DNA from: Flavobacterium sp. ACN6
Lineage (GTDB): Bacteria > Bacteroidota > Bacteroidia > Flavobacteriales > Flavobacteriaceae
NCBI RefSeq assembly: GCF_002304005.1
Contig: NZ_MRCQ01000009.1
Location: forward strand, 1-64,000
Length of the DNA: 64,000 nucleotides
Reading direction: 5' to 3'
This document shows, piece by piece, positions 54,237 through 62,220 of this stretch; position 1 is the first letter of the stretch; each line of letters opens with the position of its first letter. The notes under the pieces were generated by a model. That model made no database searches. It saw only the letters and a list, made by a program, of their open reading frames with translations, and was not told the DNA's origin. A program made the position numbers and the translations under genes.

Positions 54237-55739
54237 ATGAAAAAAACAATTAAAGATTACCTATTAAGTTTTGCCTTATGTTTTGCATTTCTAGGAGTTT
54301 TAGCCTGCAGTTCAGACAAAGAAGATACACCTCCAGTGTCCATAAAGACACTTGGTGCGAGCACAAATAAAATTGATTTAGAAAGCAAAGAAACTACGGT
54401 TGAGATAACTATTACTTCCAACGCTACAAACTGGACTTTAAGTAATCAGGCAAGCTGGATCAAATTAAGTCAGGCAGTTGGAACTTCTGGAAGTACAATT
54501 GTCAAAATTACAGCTTCAGAAAATGTAGATACAGCAGTACGAAATGCAGTATTGAAATTAACTTCTACTGAAGGTAATGCTTCAGAAATTACAGTTTCTC
54601 AGGCAGCTGGAGTTGCGGCAGGTTTATATCCAAGTTATAATACAAATCCAATTGCGGCAGATGCCTCTGGAATGGCAAGTTCAGCAGTTGAATTAGCATC
54701 AAAAATTAAACTAGGATGGAATATCGGAAATACGCTTGAAGCGACTGGAGGCGAAACAGCTTGGGGAAATCCAAAAGTGACTAAAGCTTTGATTGACGCT
54801 GTAAAAGCAAATGGATTTAATGCGATCCGTATTCCGTGTTCTTGGAATCAGAATCTAGAAAATGCTGCAACGGCAAAAATCAAAACCGAATGGCTGAACA
54901 GAGTTAAAGAAGTAGTTCAATATTGTGTAGACAATGATATGTATGTTGTGGTTAATATACACTGGGACGGCGGCTGGCTGGAGAATAATATAACCGAAGC
55001 TAAAAAGGTAGAAAACAACGCGAAACAAAAAGCTTTTTGGGAGCAGATTGCAACGCATTTACGCGGATTTGACGAACATTTACTTTTTGCAAGTGCCAAC
55101 GAACCAGCAGTAGAAGATGCAGCGCAAATGGCGGTTTTAACGTCATATCACCAAACTTTTATTGATGCTGTTCGTTCAACTGGAGGTAAAAATGCTTCTC
55201 GTGTTTTAGTGGTTCAAGGCCCGACAACAGATATCGAAAAAACAAACAAATTAATGACTACATTGCCAGTAGATAAAGTTACAGGCAGAATGATGGTTGA
55301 AGTACATTATTATTCACCTTGGAATTTTGCTGGATTGACCAAAGATGAAACTTGGGGCAAAATGTTCTACTATTGGGGTAATGGTTTCCACTCTACAACC
55401 GATACAGAACGAAATGCCACTTGGGGAGAAGAAGCTGATTTAGAAAAGAATTTTAAATTGATGAAAACCCAATTTGTTGATAAAGGAATTCCAGTTTTGT
55501 TGGGAGAATTTGGAGCAATCCGCAGAACGACATTAACAGGAGATGCTTTGACTTTACATTTAAATTCAAGAGCCTATTATTTAAAAACGGTTGTAAAAAC
55601 TGCAAAAGCAAATGGATTATTACCATTCTATTGGGATGAAGGAAGCATAGGAAATAATGGTTTCGGAATTTTCAAAAGAAGCGATAATTCTGTTTTTGAT
55701 ACTCAAGCTTTAAACGCTTTAAAAGAAGGATTACAATAA
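54237..55739 (+). CDS. BACON-domain glycoside hydrolase family 5 endoglucanase/xyloglucanase lipoprotein
   Basis: A 500-residue lipoprotein. ATG 54237 gives the signal ending in FAFLGVLAC; a TTG at 54210 is in the hairpin and is rejected. Residues ~33-120 form a BACON domain (SNATNWTLSNQASWIKLS, GNASEITVSQAAG), common in surface glycanases. The GH5 barrel starts near residue 155 (SKIKLGWNIGNTLEATGGE, typical of subfamily 4) and carries acid/base E289 (LLFASANEPAV) and nucleophile E424 (PVLLGEFGAI). Subfamily 4 includes endo-xyloglucanases and beta-glucanases. Anchored at the surface, it would make the first backbone cuts before import by SusCD. Confidence 0.9.
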   Translation: MKKTIKDYLLSFALCFAFLGVLACSSDKEDTPPVSIKTLGASTNKIDLESKETTVEITITSNATNWTLSNQASWIKLSQAVGTSGSTIVKITASENVDTAVRNAVLKLTSTEGNASEITVSQAAGVAAGLYPSYNTNPIAADASGMASSAVELASKIKLGWNIGNTLEATGGETAWGNPKVTKALIDAVKANGFNAIRIPCSWNQNLENAATAKIKTEWLNRVKEVVQYCVDNDMYVVVNIHWDGGWLENNITEAKKVENNAKQKAFWEQIATHLRGFDEHLLFASANEPAVEDAAQMAVLTSYHQTFIDAVRSTGGKNASRVLVVQGPTTDIEKTNKLMTTLPVDKVTGRMMVEVHYYSPWNFAGLTKDETWGKMFYYWGNGFHSTTDTERNATWGEEADLEKNFKLMKTQFVDKGIPVLLGEFGAIRRTTLTGDALTLHLNSRAYYLKTVVKTAKANGLLPFYWDEGSIGNNGFGIFKRSDNSVFDTQALNALKEGLQ

Positions 55740-55751
55740 AAATGAGGTTAA

Positions 55752-55830
55752 AAACCATATAAGTGATATAAGTAAATTTAAGCACATCGTTAATAAAAAC
55801 TTAAAGTAACTTATATCACTTATAGGGTTT
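55752..55830. repeat. 22-bp inverted repeat between the GH5 and esterase genes
   Basis: Arms 55752-55773 and 55809-55830 match at 21 of 22 positions (core TATAAGTGATATAAGT). The loop is 35 bases. It fills most of the gap and has no T run directly after it. Confidence 0.85.
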
Positions 55831-55852
55831 AAAAACAATTAAATTAGAAAAA

Positions 55853-57799
55853 ATGAAAAAAGTTGTTGTTTTTATTTTGTTGATTTTTAGTTATATATCT
55901 AATGCTAATGTGAGAATGCCTTTAATATTCTCGGACGGAATGGTACTTCAGCGCAACAAAGAAATTCCGATTTGGGGGTTTGCCGATGCCAATGAAAGTA
56001 TAGAAATTCATTTCAACAAACAAATTAAGAAAACACAAGCCGATAAAAACGGAAAATGGACGGTAAATCTAAGTGCTGAAAAAGCCGGAGGCCCATTTGA
56101 ATTAATCATTATTGGAAAAAATAAAATTACAATCAAAAATGTTTTGGTTGGCGAAGTCTGGATTTGCAGCGGACAATCGAATATGGAATTTCAGGTTATA
56201 AAAACCATGAATGCCGAAAAAGAAATTGCCGATTCTAATTATCCAATGATTCGTCATTTTGGTGTTGCTCAAGATTTAAGCGGTACTCCAAAAGACGATT
56301 TGAAACAAGGAAAATGGGAAGTTTCAAGCAAAGAAACCGTTGGTAATTTTACGGCAGTAGGTTATTATTTCGCCAAAAAACTATATTCAGAATTAAAAAT
56401 TCCAATTGGAATCATTAATACTTCTTGGGGCGGTACCAATGTAGAAACCTGGACAAGCCGTGAAGCATTTCAAAACAGTCCAGAATTTAAAGCAATGATT
56501 GCCGATGTTCCAGTTGTAGATATTGATTCGGTTTTTGAAATTTATAAAAAATCGGTTTTAGACAATCTGAAAAAAGTACAAGGTTTTGATGTTTCCATGG
56601 AAAATGAAACTCAATTTAAAGACCCAAATTTTCAGGATAAAAATTGGCCGGAAATAAAAGTGCCTTCACTTTGGGAAAATCAGCAGATTGGAAACATTGA
56701 TGGAATTGTCTGGATGCGAAAAACAATTGTTTTAACGGCAGAACAAGCAAAAAAAGAAGCAATATTACATTTAGCAAAAGTAGATGACGAAGATAAAACC
56801 TATGTAAACGGAGTTGAAGTAGGAACTAATAATCTTTGGGACAAACTAAGGGTTTATAAAATCCCTGCCAATGTTTTAAAAGAAGGAACCAATGTAATCG
56901 CTGTTCGAATTACAGATTATAGCGGTGGCGGCGGTATCTACGGCGACCCAACCGATTTAAAAATTGATTTTAAAGGCTCAAATTTTCCGCTTGACGGACT
57001 TTGGAAATTCAATGTCATTCAGGTAAAAATTGCCATTTCACCAAATAGTTATCCATCCTTATTATACAACGCAATGGTAAATCCGTTAGTTCCGTATGCT
57101 ATGCAAGGTGTTTTATGGTATCAAGGTGAAGCCAATGTTTGGAGAGCAAAAGAATACAAAAAGTCTTTCCCGTTAATGATTAACGATTGGAGAACCAAAT
57201 TCAAACAAGGTAATTTTCCATTTTATTTTGTTCAATTATCAACTTTTGATGAATTTGGAGGCAACAGTCAAAAAGGAAGCCGATGGGCAGAACTTCGCGA
57301 AGCACAATCTGAAACGCTTAAACTTCCAAATACAGGAATGGCAGTTACAACCGATATCGGAAACGCAAAAGACATTCACCCAACTAACAAACAAGATATT
57401 GGACTGCGTTTAGCGGCAATTGCAATGAATGATCTTTACGGAAAAAAGCAAGTTCACAGCGGTCCAACTTACAAATCGCAGGAGATAAAAGGAAACCAAA
57501 TTATCCTTACTTTCGATAATACAGGAAGCGGATTATCAACGCTAAATAACAATGAACTTAAAGGATTTGAAATCGCTGGTTCAGACAAAGTTTTCCATGC
57601 AGCGAAAGCGATAATTAAAGACAATAAGATAATTGTTTCAAGTGAGAAAGTTCTAAATCCTGTTGCAGTTCATTACGGCTGGGCAGATGACGATACGACA
57701 ATCAATCTTTTCAATAAAGAAAAATTTCCTGCATCGCCATTTAGAACCGACAATTGGGAAATGATTACGGCGAATGAGAAGTATAGTGTGAGTAAGTAG
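55853..57799 (+). CDS. SGNH-type (sialate O-acetylesterase-like) carbohydrate acetylesterase
   Basis: A 648-residue enzyme with a signal peptide (MKKVVVFILLIFSYISNANV). The SGNH blocks are visible: GEVWICSGQSNMEF (nucleophile S109), IGIINTSWGGTNVETW, VLWYQGEANVW, and DIHPTNKQDIG with D507 and H509. A jelly-roll insertion (residues ~255-380; NFQDKNWPEIKVPSLWEN, VYVNGVEVG-like TYVNGVEVG, NVIAVRITDYSGGGG) splits the esterase domain, as in related sialate O-acetylesterases. It lacks sialidase neighbours, so the likely substrate here is O-acetylated xyloglucan or other acetylated hemicellulose (inferred). It sits between the GH5 and GH95 genes. Confidence 0.85.
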   Translation: MKKVVVFILLIFSYISNANVRMPLIFSDGMVLQRNKEIPIWGFADANESIEIHFNKQIKKTQADKNGKWTVNLSAEKAGGPFELIIIGKNKITIKNVLVGEVWICSGQSNMEFQVIKTMNAEKEIADSNYPMIRHFGVAQDLSGTPKDDLKQGKWEVSSKETVGNFTAVGYYFAKKLYSELKIPIGIINTSWGGTNVETWTSREAFQNSPEFKAMIADVPVVDIDSVFEIYKKSVLDNLKKVQGFDVSMENETQFKDPNFQDKNWPEIKVPSLWENQQIGNIDGIVWMRKTIVLTAEQAKKEAILHLAKVDDEDKTYVNGVEVGTNNLWDKLRVYKIPANVLKEGTNVIAVRITDYSGGGGIYGDPTDLKIDFKGSNFPLDGLWKFNVIQVKIAISPNSYPSLLYNAMVNPLVPYAMQGVLWYQGEANVWRAKEYKKSFPLMINDWRTKFKQGNFPFYFVQLSTFDEFGGNSQKGSRWAELREAQSETLKLPNTGMAVTTDIGNAKDIHPTNKQDIGLRLAAIAMNDLYGKKQVHSGPTYKSQEIKGNQIILTFDNTGSGLSTLNNNELKGFEIAGSDKVFHAAKAIIKDNKIIVSSEKVLNPVAVHYGWADDDTTINLFNKEKFPASPFRTDNWEMITANEKYSVSK

Positions 57800-57803
57800 T
57801 TTT

Positions 57804-58088
57804 TTAGTGATTAGTGATTAGTTGTTATTGATCTAGTCCTTAGTAATTAGTCCCTAGTAATTAGTACTTAGTGCCTAGTGATTAGTTAAAAGGAATGACA
57901 ATCTATTTTACATTTATATAAAAACTTTTACATCTGTATGACATGTTCCATCGGAACATTTCATCGGTAGAAAAATAAACATCTGATTTTCTATCCTAAC
58001 AGGTTTTTAAAACCTGATAGGTATTAGATAGATTTTATTAGTTTTAGATATTCAATAAATACCTAAGAGGTTTTAGAAACCTGTTAGT
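57804..58088. repeat. Gene-free gap with a 7-bp tandem repeat and an inverted AGGTTTT-AAACCT pair
   Basis: 57804-57887 is built of TAGTNNY units (TAGTGAT, TAGTCCT, TAGTAAT and others). 57995-58021 and 58061-58088 are diverged inverted copies of the palindromic element found at 45197-45293. No gene is present between the esterase and GH95 genes. Confidence 0.75.
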
Positions 58089-58103
58089 ATAAGATAACCA
58101 GAT

Positions 58104-60500
58104 ATGATTAAAAAAACATTTTTCATTTTACTTCTTACCTCTTACTATACAAACATTTCGGCGCAATCGAAACATGTTTTATCGTACAAGCAACCCGCAG
58201 AATTCTTTGAAGAAAGCTTGGTTTTAGGAAATGGTAAAATGGGGGCAACTGTATTTGGGGGTGCAAATTCAGATAAAATTTATTTGAATGATATTACACT
58301 TTGGTCAGGAGAACCGGTAAACGCTAAGATGAATCCAGAGGCTTACAAAAACATTCCGGCAATTCGGGAAGCATTAAAAAATGAAAATTACAAACTAGCC
58401 GAAGAACTAAATAAAAAAATTCAGGGTAAAAACTCCGAATCTTATGCGCCTTTGAGAACATTAGAAATCAATAATTACGAAAAAGGAAAAGCCGTTAATT
58501 ATTATCGGGAATTGGATATTTCAAATGCAGTATCAAAAGTAAGCTACGAAATGGCCGGCATAAAATATACCCGCGAATATTTTGTTTCAGCGCCAGATCA
58601 AATTATGGTAATCAAATTAACAGCCGATCAAAAAGGCGCTTTAAATTTTGATATCAATTCAAAAAGCCTTTTAAAGTCAAATGTTGAAGTTAGAAACAAT
58701 ATTTTGGTTATGACAGGTGCTGCGCCGATTCATGAAAATGCTGGATATCCAGTTGTGCCAAAATATCTGGACATAAAAGAAAGAGGAACAAGATTTACCA
58801 CTTTAGTCCAAATCAAAAAAACAGACGGAAAGATTACAAGTTCGAGAGAATCGTTATCTTTAAAAGAGGCTACAGAAGCTATTATTTATGTTTCAGTTGC
58901 CACAAGTTTTAATGGTTTCGACAAAAATCCAGCAACAGAAGGTTTAGATGATGTGTCAATTGCTTTACAGAATTTGAACAAGGCATTTGCAAAACCATTC
59001 GATAAACTAAAAGAAAATCACATTGCAGATTATCAAAAATATTTTAATCGTGTCAATTTAGATTTAGGAAAAACAACTGCTCCAGATCTGCCGACAGACG
59101 AGCGTTTACTACGTTATGCTGACGGAAAGGAAGATAAAAATCTGGAAATTTTATATTTCAATTACGGTCGTTATTTATTAATTAGTTCTTCAAGAACTTT
59201 GGGTGTTCCTGCAAATTTACAAGGACTTTGGAATCCGCATTTAAATCCGCCTTGGAGTAGTAATTACACGATGAATATCAATCTGGAAGAGAATTATTGG
59301 CTGGCAGAAAACACCAATCTTTCAGAAATGCATACTTCGCTTTTAAGCTTTATAAAAAATCTTTCGGTAACAGGAAAAGTTACGGCAAAGACTTTTTATG
59401 GCGTAAACGAAGGATGGGCGGCCGCACACAATTCAGATATTTGGGCAATGACCAATCCGGTGGGACAATTTGGAAAAGAAGATCCAATGTGGGCTTGCTG
59501 GCCATTGGCAGGCGCTTGGCTGAGTACGCACATCTGGGAACATTACGTTTTTACGCAGGACAGAGAATATTTGAAAAAAGAAGGATATCCGTTGATGAAG
59601 GGCGCAGCTGAATTTTGTTTGGGCTGGCTGGTAACGGATAAAAATGGAAATCTAATTACATCGCCGTCAACTTCACCAGAAAACCAATACAAACTGGCAG
59701 ATGGCTTTGTTGGTGCTACTCTATATGGAGGAACTGCCGATTTAGCAATGATTCGTGAATGTTTTGATAAAACCATAAAAGCTTCAAAAGAACTGAATGT
59801 TGATGCTGATTTCAGAAAAAAACTTGAAACAGTACTTTCAAAATTATATCCGTATCAAATTGGTAAAAAAGGAAATTTGCAGGAATGGTATTTTGATTGG
59901 GAAGATAACGACCCGAAACATCGTCATCAATCGCAATTATTTGGACTTTTTCCAGGTGATCATATTACGCCATTAAAAACTCCTGATCTGGCTGAGGCTT
60001 CGAGAAAAACTTTAGAAATAAAAGGAGATGAAACAACCGGCTGGTCAAAAGGCTGGAGAATAAATCTTTGGGCAAGACTTTGGGACGGAAACCGCGCTTA
60101 TAAAATGTTCCGTGAATTATTGCGTTACGTTGATCCTGACGGCAAAAAAACAGAAAAACCAAGAAGAGGAGGAGGAACGTATCCGAATTTATTCGACGCG
60201 CATCCGCCATTTCAAATTGATGGTAATTTTGGAGGCGCAGCAGCAGTTGCTGAAATGCTTGTTCAATCAAACGAAAACGAAATTCGATTACTTCCCGCTT
60301 TACCTGATGCTTGGGAAACTGGATCAGTAAAAGGAATCTGCGCCCGTGGCGGATTTGAAATTGAAATGAATTGGGAAAATAAAATGCTTAAAAAAGTGAC
60401 AGTTTCATCTAAAATAGGAGGGAAAACGACTTTTATTTCTGGCGATAAAAAACAAAATATCACCTTGAAAAAAGGAGAAAAACTAGAAGTGAACTGGTAA
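58104..60500 (+). CDS. Glycoside hydrolase family 95, probable alpha-L-fucosidase
   Basis: A 798-residue enzyme with signal peptide (MIKKTFFILLLTSYYTNISAQ). It opens with the GH95 N-terminal sandwich (ESLVLGNGKMGATVFGG, IYLNDITLWSGEP). The (alpha/alpha)6 catalytic domain has N391 and N393 (TMNINLEENYW), E526 (SPSTSPENQY) and D706 (FQIDGNFGGAA), matching residues 421, 423, 566 and 766 of Bifidobacterium AfcA by order and context. The family are inverting 1,2-alpha-L-fucosidases, with some alpha-L-galactosidases. In xyloglucan this would free terminal fucose from galactose before GH2 acts. It is the last enzyme of the locus. Confidence 0.92.
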   Translation: MIKKTFFILLLTSYYTNISAQSKHVLSYKQPAEFFEESLVLGNGKMGATVFGGANSDKIYLNDITLWSGEPVNAKMNPEAYKNIPAIREALKNENYKLAEELNKKIQGKNSESYAPLRTLEINNYEKGKAVNYYRELDISNAVSKVSYEMAGIKYTREYFVSAPDQIMVIKLTADQKGALNFDINSKSLLKSNVEVRNNILVMTGAAPIHENAGYPVVPKYLDIKERGTRFTTLVQIKKTDGKITSSRESLSLKEATEAIIYVSVATSFNGFDKNPATEGLDDVSIALQNLNKAFAKPFDKLKENHIADYQKYFNRVNLDLGKTTAPDLPTDERLLRYADGKEDKNLEILYFNYGRYLLISSSRTLGVPANLQGLWNPHLNPPWSSNYTMNINLEENYWLAENTNLSEMHTSLLSFIKNLSVTGKVTAKTFYGVNEGWAAAHNSDIWAMTNPVGQFGKEDPMWACWPLAGAWLSTHIWEHYVFTQDREYLKKEGYPLMKGAAEFCLGWLVTDKNGNLITSPSTSPENQYKLADGFVGATLYGGTADLAMIRECFDKTIKASKELNVDADFRKKLETVLSKLYPYQIGKKGNLQEWYFDWEDNDPKHRHQSQLFGLFPGDHITPLKTPDLAEASRKTLEIKGDETTGWSKGWRINLWARLWDGNRAYKMFRELLRYVDPDGKKTEKPRRGGGTYPNLFDAHPPFQIDGNFGGAAAVAEMLVQSNENEIRLLPALPDAWETGSVKGICARGGFEIEMNWENKMLKKVTVSSKIGGKTTFISGDKKQNITLKKGEKLEVNW

Positions 60501-60525
60501 AATAGTTCTAAACGTAATCTTTGTC

Positions 60526-60945
60526 AAACCCGACATGTTTTTAAAACCTTTCGGGTTTGCTTCTATAAATAAACTTCGGAGAAATATTTATAGAAAATAA
60601 TATGCGTTCATAATAATAGAGCTCCAGAGGAGCGACATGTAAAAGCTTCGCTATTTAGATATATTTCGCTCCTTCGGAGCTCTTTTACATGCGCTTGATT
60701 TCATTTCTATTTTGCACCGCTGGGGCATTATAGAATATGTATAAAAAACAAACTTGACAGGTTTTTACAACCTGTTGGATTTCGTTTTAAAGGCGTTTAT
60801 TGGAATTTTGGGAATTGAATTGTTGGATTTTAAGCTCCATCGGAGCGGTACATTATATATTTCACCCCGCTGGGGTTTTATGATGGTACATTTATAAATT
60901 TTCTATAAATATTTCGTCCCGATGGGACTTTCTTTTAAAATACTA
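60526..60945. repeat. Gene-free region dense with palindromic repeats
   Basis: Holds two copies of the AGGTTTT-AAACCT type (60526-60558 and 60750-60782, both diverged), GCTCC-GGAGC hairpins (60619-60634 and 60667-60682) with facing ATGTAAAAG/CTTTTACAT, and a later GCTCCATCGGAGC copy (~60835) with CCCGCTGGGG and TCCCGATGGGA phrases (~60713, ~60867, ~60917). No gene is present. Confidence 0.75.
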
Positions 60946-60946
60946 T

Positions 60947-61498
60947 TTATTCTTTCTCATTAATTTCATTTGACTTCTCTTCAGAACTTTTAACATGTTC
61001 GTCCTTAAAAGTTTCATACCATTTCTCAATTGAAGGATATACAAAAGCCGCTACTTTTTTTATCGGATTGTAAAAATAATATTTATCGAGAGTTTCTTTT
61101 TTTGCAAAAGTTTCATTGAAGTTTATTTTCTCAAAAAGAGCAATAAAAATACTCATAATCAGGATCGTTTTTAATATTCTAAAGAAACCTCCGCCCAGTT
61201 TATTGGCCCATCCTAAAAAAGCGAAATCGGCAATTCCAGTAAGGATTTTGGCTAAAAAGTAAACTCCAATTACAACTAAAATAAAAGTCAGGATAAAAGC
61301 AGTAACTTGTATAGTATTCGGATTCCATGATACATGTTTACTGATCATTTCTTTCATTATAGAAGAAAATTTTATCGCAAGATAAATTCCTAACAACAGC
61401 GAAACAAAAGAAGCAACTTCTACAAAAAGTCCGTTTTTAATTCCTTTATATAAACTAAAAGCTAAAAGTGCGGCCACAATTATATCAAAAAAACTCAT
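60947..61498 (-). CDS. CvpA family inner-membrane protein
   Basis: A 183-residue protein with four membrane helices (~5-20, 27-47, 66-87, 101-122), matching the CvpA/colicin V production family (MSFFDIIVAALLAFSLYKGI, VASFVSLLLGIYLAI, NKLGGGFFRILKTILIMSI). The C-terminal ~55 residues are charged and cytoplasmic (SSEEKSNEINEKE). CvpA affects colicin export and envelope stress in other bacteria; its molecular role is not settled. It is downstream of the sugar locus and divergent from a hypothetical gene, upstream promoter element at 61524-61531. Confidence 0.85.
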   Translation of the reverse strand: MSFFDIIVAALLAFSLYKGIKNGLFVEVASFVSLLLGIYLAIKFSSIMKEMISKHVSWNPNTIQVTAFILTFILVVIGVYFLAKILTGIADFAFLGWANKLGGGFFRILKTILIMSIFIALFEKINFNETFAKKETLDKYYFYNPIKKVAAFVYPSIEKWYETFKDEHVKSSEEKSNEINEKE

Positions 61499-61523
61499 GA
61501 TTTTGGTGTATTAAATAAAGGCG

Positions 61524-61531
61524 CAAATATA
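61524..61531 (-). promoter_or_regulatory. Putative -7 element for the cvpA-like gene
   Basis: Minus-strand TATATTTG fits TAnnTTTG, 25 bases before the ATG. A TTTG lies upstream at 61547-61550, but the 15-base spacing is short. Confidence 0.45.
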
Positions 61532-61638
61532 TAGTTTTTTTAAGTTCAAAGGCTCTTATCGGCAAAGGTTCAAAGGTTTTTTTGAAGTTCTCTTTTCTAT
61601 GAGTTTAATTTTTTTAGGCACATTGAATTTGAACTATG

Positions 61639-61646
61639 TATCTTTG
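61639..61646 (+). promoter_or_regulatory. Putative -7 element for the 118-residue hypothetical
   Basis: TATCTTTG fits TAnnTTTG; the leader would be ~90 bases to the ATG at 61743. Confidence 0.45.
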
Positions 61647-61742
61647 CAAATCAAAATTTAGAGTTTAGATTGTGATTCTGCCCCTCAGAATTAAATTTTT
61701 AGCCCGCAATCTAAAACCTGCCATCAAAAATCATTAATTAAA

Positions 61743-62099
61743 ATGTCCAGAGATACACAACTAAAAGAGCGATGGGAAAAACTCGTCGAGATATTATCTA
61801 ATCAGTTTTCGCAAGGGGAAGATTTAGATTTAGATGCCATAATTTACTTAATTGGAGTTCAGGAACTCGGAAAAGTGCACCGTGAATTCAAAAAAGATGA
61901 AAAATTAAACTTAATGCATATTGCAATTTGTAGATTATTAGAGCCTTACGGGTTTTATGAATTTGATTTTTTTGATGCAGAAGGATGGCCGCATTATAAA
62001 GTAAAAGAAGAATTACCACCACTAAAAGCTGGAGAACAATCTGTTTTAATGAAAGAAGCGATTGTGAATTATTTTTTAGAACGAGAATTGATTGAGTAG
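61743..62099 (+). CDS. Conserved-type hypothetical protein upstream of pheS
   Basis: A 118-residue soluble protein, acidic and helical (WEKLVEILSNQFSQGEDLDL, AIIYLIGVQELGKVHREF, LMHIAICRLLEPYGFYEF). No signal peptide or membrane segment. Its regular composition, good start (ATG after TTAAA) and own promoter support a real gene. I believe it is widespread among Flavobacteriia, but I know no function. It precedes pheS in the same direction with a 121-base gap containing a hairpin, so it may be transcribed on its own. Confidence 0.7.
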   Translation: MSRDTQLKERWEKLVEILSNQFSQGEDLDLDAIIYLIGVQELGKVHREFKKDEKLNLMHIAICRLLEPYGFYEFDFFDAEGWPHYKVKEELPPLKAGEQSVLMKEAIVNYFLERELIE

Positions 62100-62104
62100 T
62101 TTTT

Positions 62105-62157
62105 AGTTTTCAGTAGCAGTCCCAGTTTAGAGCTGATTGAAGTGAAAACTGAAAACT
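62105..62157 (+). promoter_or_regulatory. Hairpin between the hypothetical gene and pheS
   Basis: AGTTTTCAGT (62105-62114) pairs with ACTGAAAACT (62148-62157); further CAGTC/GACTG pairing lies next to it. It begins six bases after the stop and lacks a T run. Confidence 0.5.
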
Positions 62158-62191
62158 GTGACTGTGACTGTATAATTTCAACTAAAAACAC

Positions 62192-62199
62192 TAAATTTG
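62192..62199 (+). promoter_or_regulatory. Putative -7 element for pheS
   Basis: TAAATTTG fits TAnnTTTG and lies 21 bases before the pheS ATG. Confidence 0.45.
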
Positions 62200-62220
62200 T
62201 ATCTCAATTATTGAAGGAAA

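Noticed and set aside
36994..60500. Insertion sequence or integrase marking the sugar locus as a mobile island
   Set aside because: No transposase, integrase, tRNA target or direct terminal repeats were seen; only palindromic repeats in gaps.
45197..60782. CRISPR-like array from the repeated palindromes
   Set aside because: Copies are irregularly spaced, diverged, and interrupted by genes; there is no spacer pattern and no cas gene.
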